Source of the DNA: Rhizophagus irregularis
Taxonomy: Eukaryota > Glomeromycota > Glomeromycetes > Glomerales > Glomeraceae
DNA: 64,000 nucleotides
Direction of reading: 5' to 3'
Assembly: GCF_026210795.1 (NCBI RefSeq)
Contig: NC_089437.1
Span: forward strand, 744,001-808,000
How positions within the stretch are numbered: position 1 is the stretch's first letter; each line of letters begins with the position of its first letter. The notes beneath the pieces are model-generated. The model made no database searches. It was not told where the DNA came from and was given only the letters and a program-made list of their open reading frames with translations. Of the stretch, positions 63,271-64,000 are shown in pieces. The position numbers and the translations under genes were made by a program.

Positions 63271-63404
63271 TTTGATTTTTGATGATCAAGAAATGTAAAT
63301 TTCTTCATGATCTATCAAGTCAATAATCATTTTTAGTAGTACAGAAAAACTCAGTGCAAAAAGTTTCCATGATGATTGTTCAAATCTTAGTCTTATGATG
63401 ACTT

Positions 63405-63448
63405 ATGTACTAAGTACTAAGTACTAAGAACTAAGTACTAAGAACTAA
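63405..63448. repeat. 7-bp microsatellite (TACTAAG)
   Basis: About six copies of gtactaa/gaactaa in tandem. Confidence 0.7.
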
Positions 63449-63744
63449 ATATATTAAAGATTAAATGGACCTTTTTTTACCAAAAAGGAAATCTTTTTGA
63501 ATTTAATGGCTAGATCAATAATAAATTAGGAGATGGTTAGCCTAATAGAAAATTTCTTGAAATTTAAAAAATTCAAAATGATTATTAACATAAAAAATAT
63601 CCATTTTTGCAGAAAAAACTTGACAAATGATTATCTGGGTGTTAATTTGTACATTATTTACAAGTCAGTAAAAAATCAAAAAAGTATGAATTCAAAACTA
63701 CCTTTAGCACTCTAAGTAAGTAACTCACAAAGTAGCCTAGTAAT

Positions 63745-63885
63745 ACATTTTAACTCAGAATTTACTCATAAGTCCAAGGCAAAAGATCTGACCAAAAAAA
63801 TAAAATCAAAACCTAATGTGAAACCTAATTTTAAATAATATTTTTTATATTTTAGAATAAACTTTCATTGCTAAGCCATACCTTT
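63745..63885 (+). repeat. Second copy of the dispersed repeat at 8710-8850
   Basis: Same order of blocks as the copy at 8710-8850, with attgctaagccatac near the right end. The rest of the window edge has no supported gene. Confidence 0.55.
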
Positions 63886-64000
63886 AAATGGTAAAATAAG
63901 TAAAATTGATAACAATAGGCCTGTTCATGTCCGGTTGGTTGTAAATTTTGGTCATATGCAAAATAACAGTCCTATTGGTGAAAAAAATTCACCCTAAAAT

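Overview
The window is AT-rich nuclear DNA. It most resembles an arbuscular mycorrhizal fungus (Glomeromycotina, Rhizophagus/Gigaspora-like). This is inferred from the gene families: Sel1 repeats joined to a kinase, a BTB-BACK-TLD protein with one short GT-AG intron, an F-box/LRR-type protein, and the type and density of transposons. No rRNA, tRNA or CRISPR array was found.

Layout. 0.1-2.2 kb: a decayed Sel1-kinase gene hit by a 295-bp MITE. 2.2-6.0 kb: AT-rich spacer with an inverted-repeat element and a pogo-like element. 6.1-7.6 kb: the BTB-TLD gene. 9.3-10.8 kb: the F-box gene. 11.3-56.5 kb: one LINE on the minus strand (ORF1 with a CCHC knuckle; ORF2 with endonuclease, RT and RNase H), split by a stack of nested insertions that can be resolved by target-site duplications. 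The insertions, from the LINE 5' end (right) to its 3' end (left), are: a non-autonomous hAT carrying a hairpin array (55.2-56.4 kb); a Tc1-like element with an uninterrupted transposase (53.5-54.9 kb); a hAT with a broken transposase that itself carries a second copy of the 295-bp MITE (49.0-52.5 kb); a 200-bp MITE (46.6 kb); a 9.6-kb Ty3/gypsy element (36.9-46.5 kb); and a 20.9-kb Polinton/Maverick-like element (15.6-36.4 kb). The Polinton-like element has in turn received an LTR element (21.8-24.6 kb) and an intact hAT (32.6-36.4 kb), and that hAT holds a 730-bp hAT-type MITE. 56.5-64 kb: a decayed Cys-rich gene and a large field of AT-rich tandem repeats, including a 60-bp satellite.

The Polinton-like element (about 17.1 kb without its own insertions, 464-bp terminal inverted repeats, 5-bp TSD ATAGG) encodes an RVE integrase with a chromodomain, an A32-type packaging ATPase, a protein-primed-type PolB and an SF3/D5-like helicase. 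It also carries small zinc-ribbon, RPB10-like, 2-cysteine-adaptor-like and F-box proteins. I found no double-jelly-roll major or minor capsid gene. In the usual place for structural genes sits a compact coiled-coil / Ty3-like Gag / retropepsin-like module. A Polinton with a retrotransposon-type Gag-Pro module in place of the capsid is the most unusual system here.

Second highlight: the gypsy element carries a P-loop nucleoside/nucleotide-kinase (thymidylate-kinase-like) domain fused behind RNase H and before integrase. That is the position dUTPase holds in some retroviruses. Third: nearly all premature stops in the Polinton-like element, and many elsewhere, lie at codons explained by one C-to-T change (CGA, CAA, CAG), and all seven differences I see between its inverted repeats are transitions. 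This suggests cytosine-deamination decay. All family assignments come from reading motifs; no database search was run.
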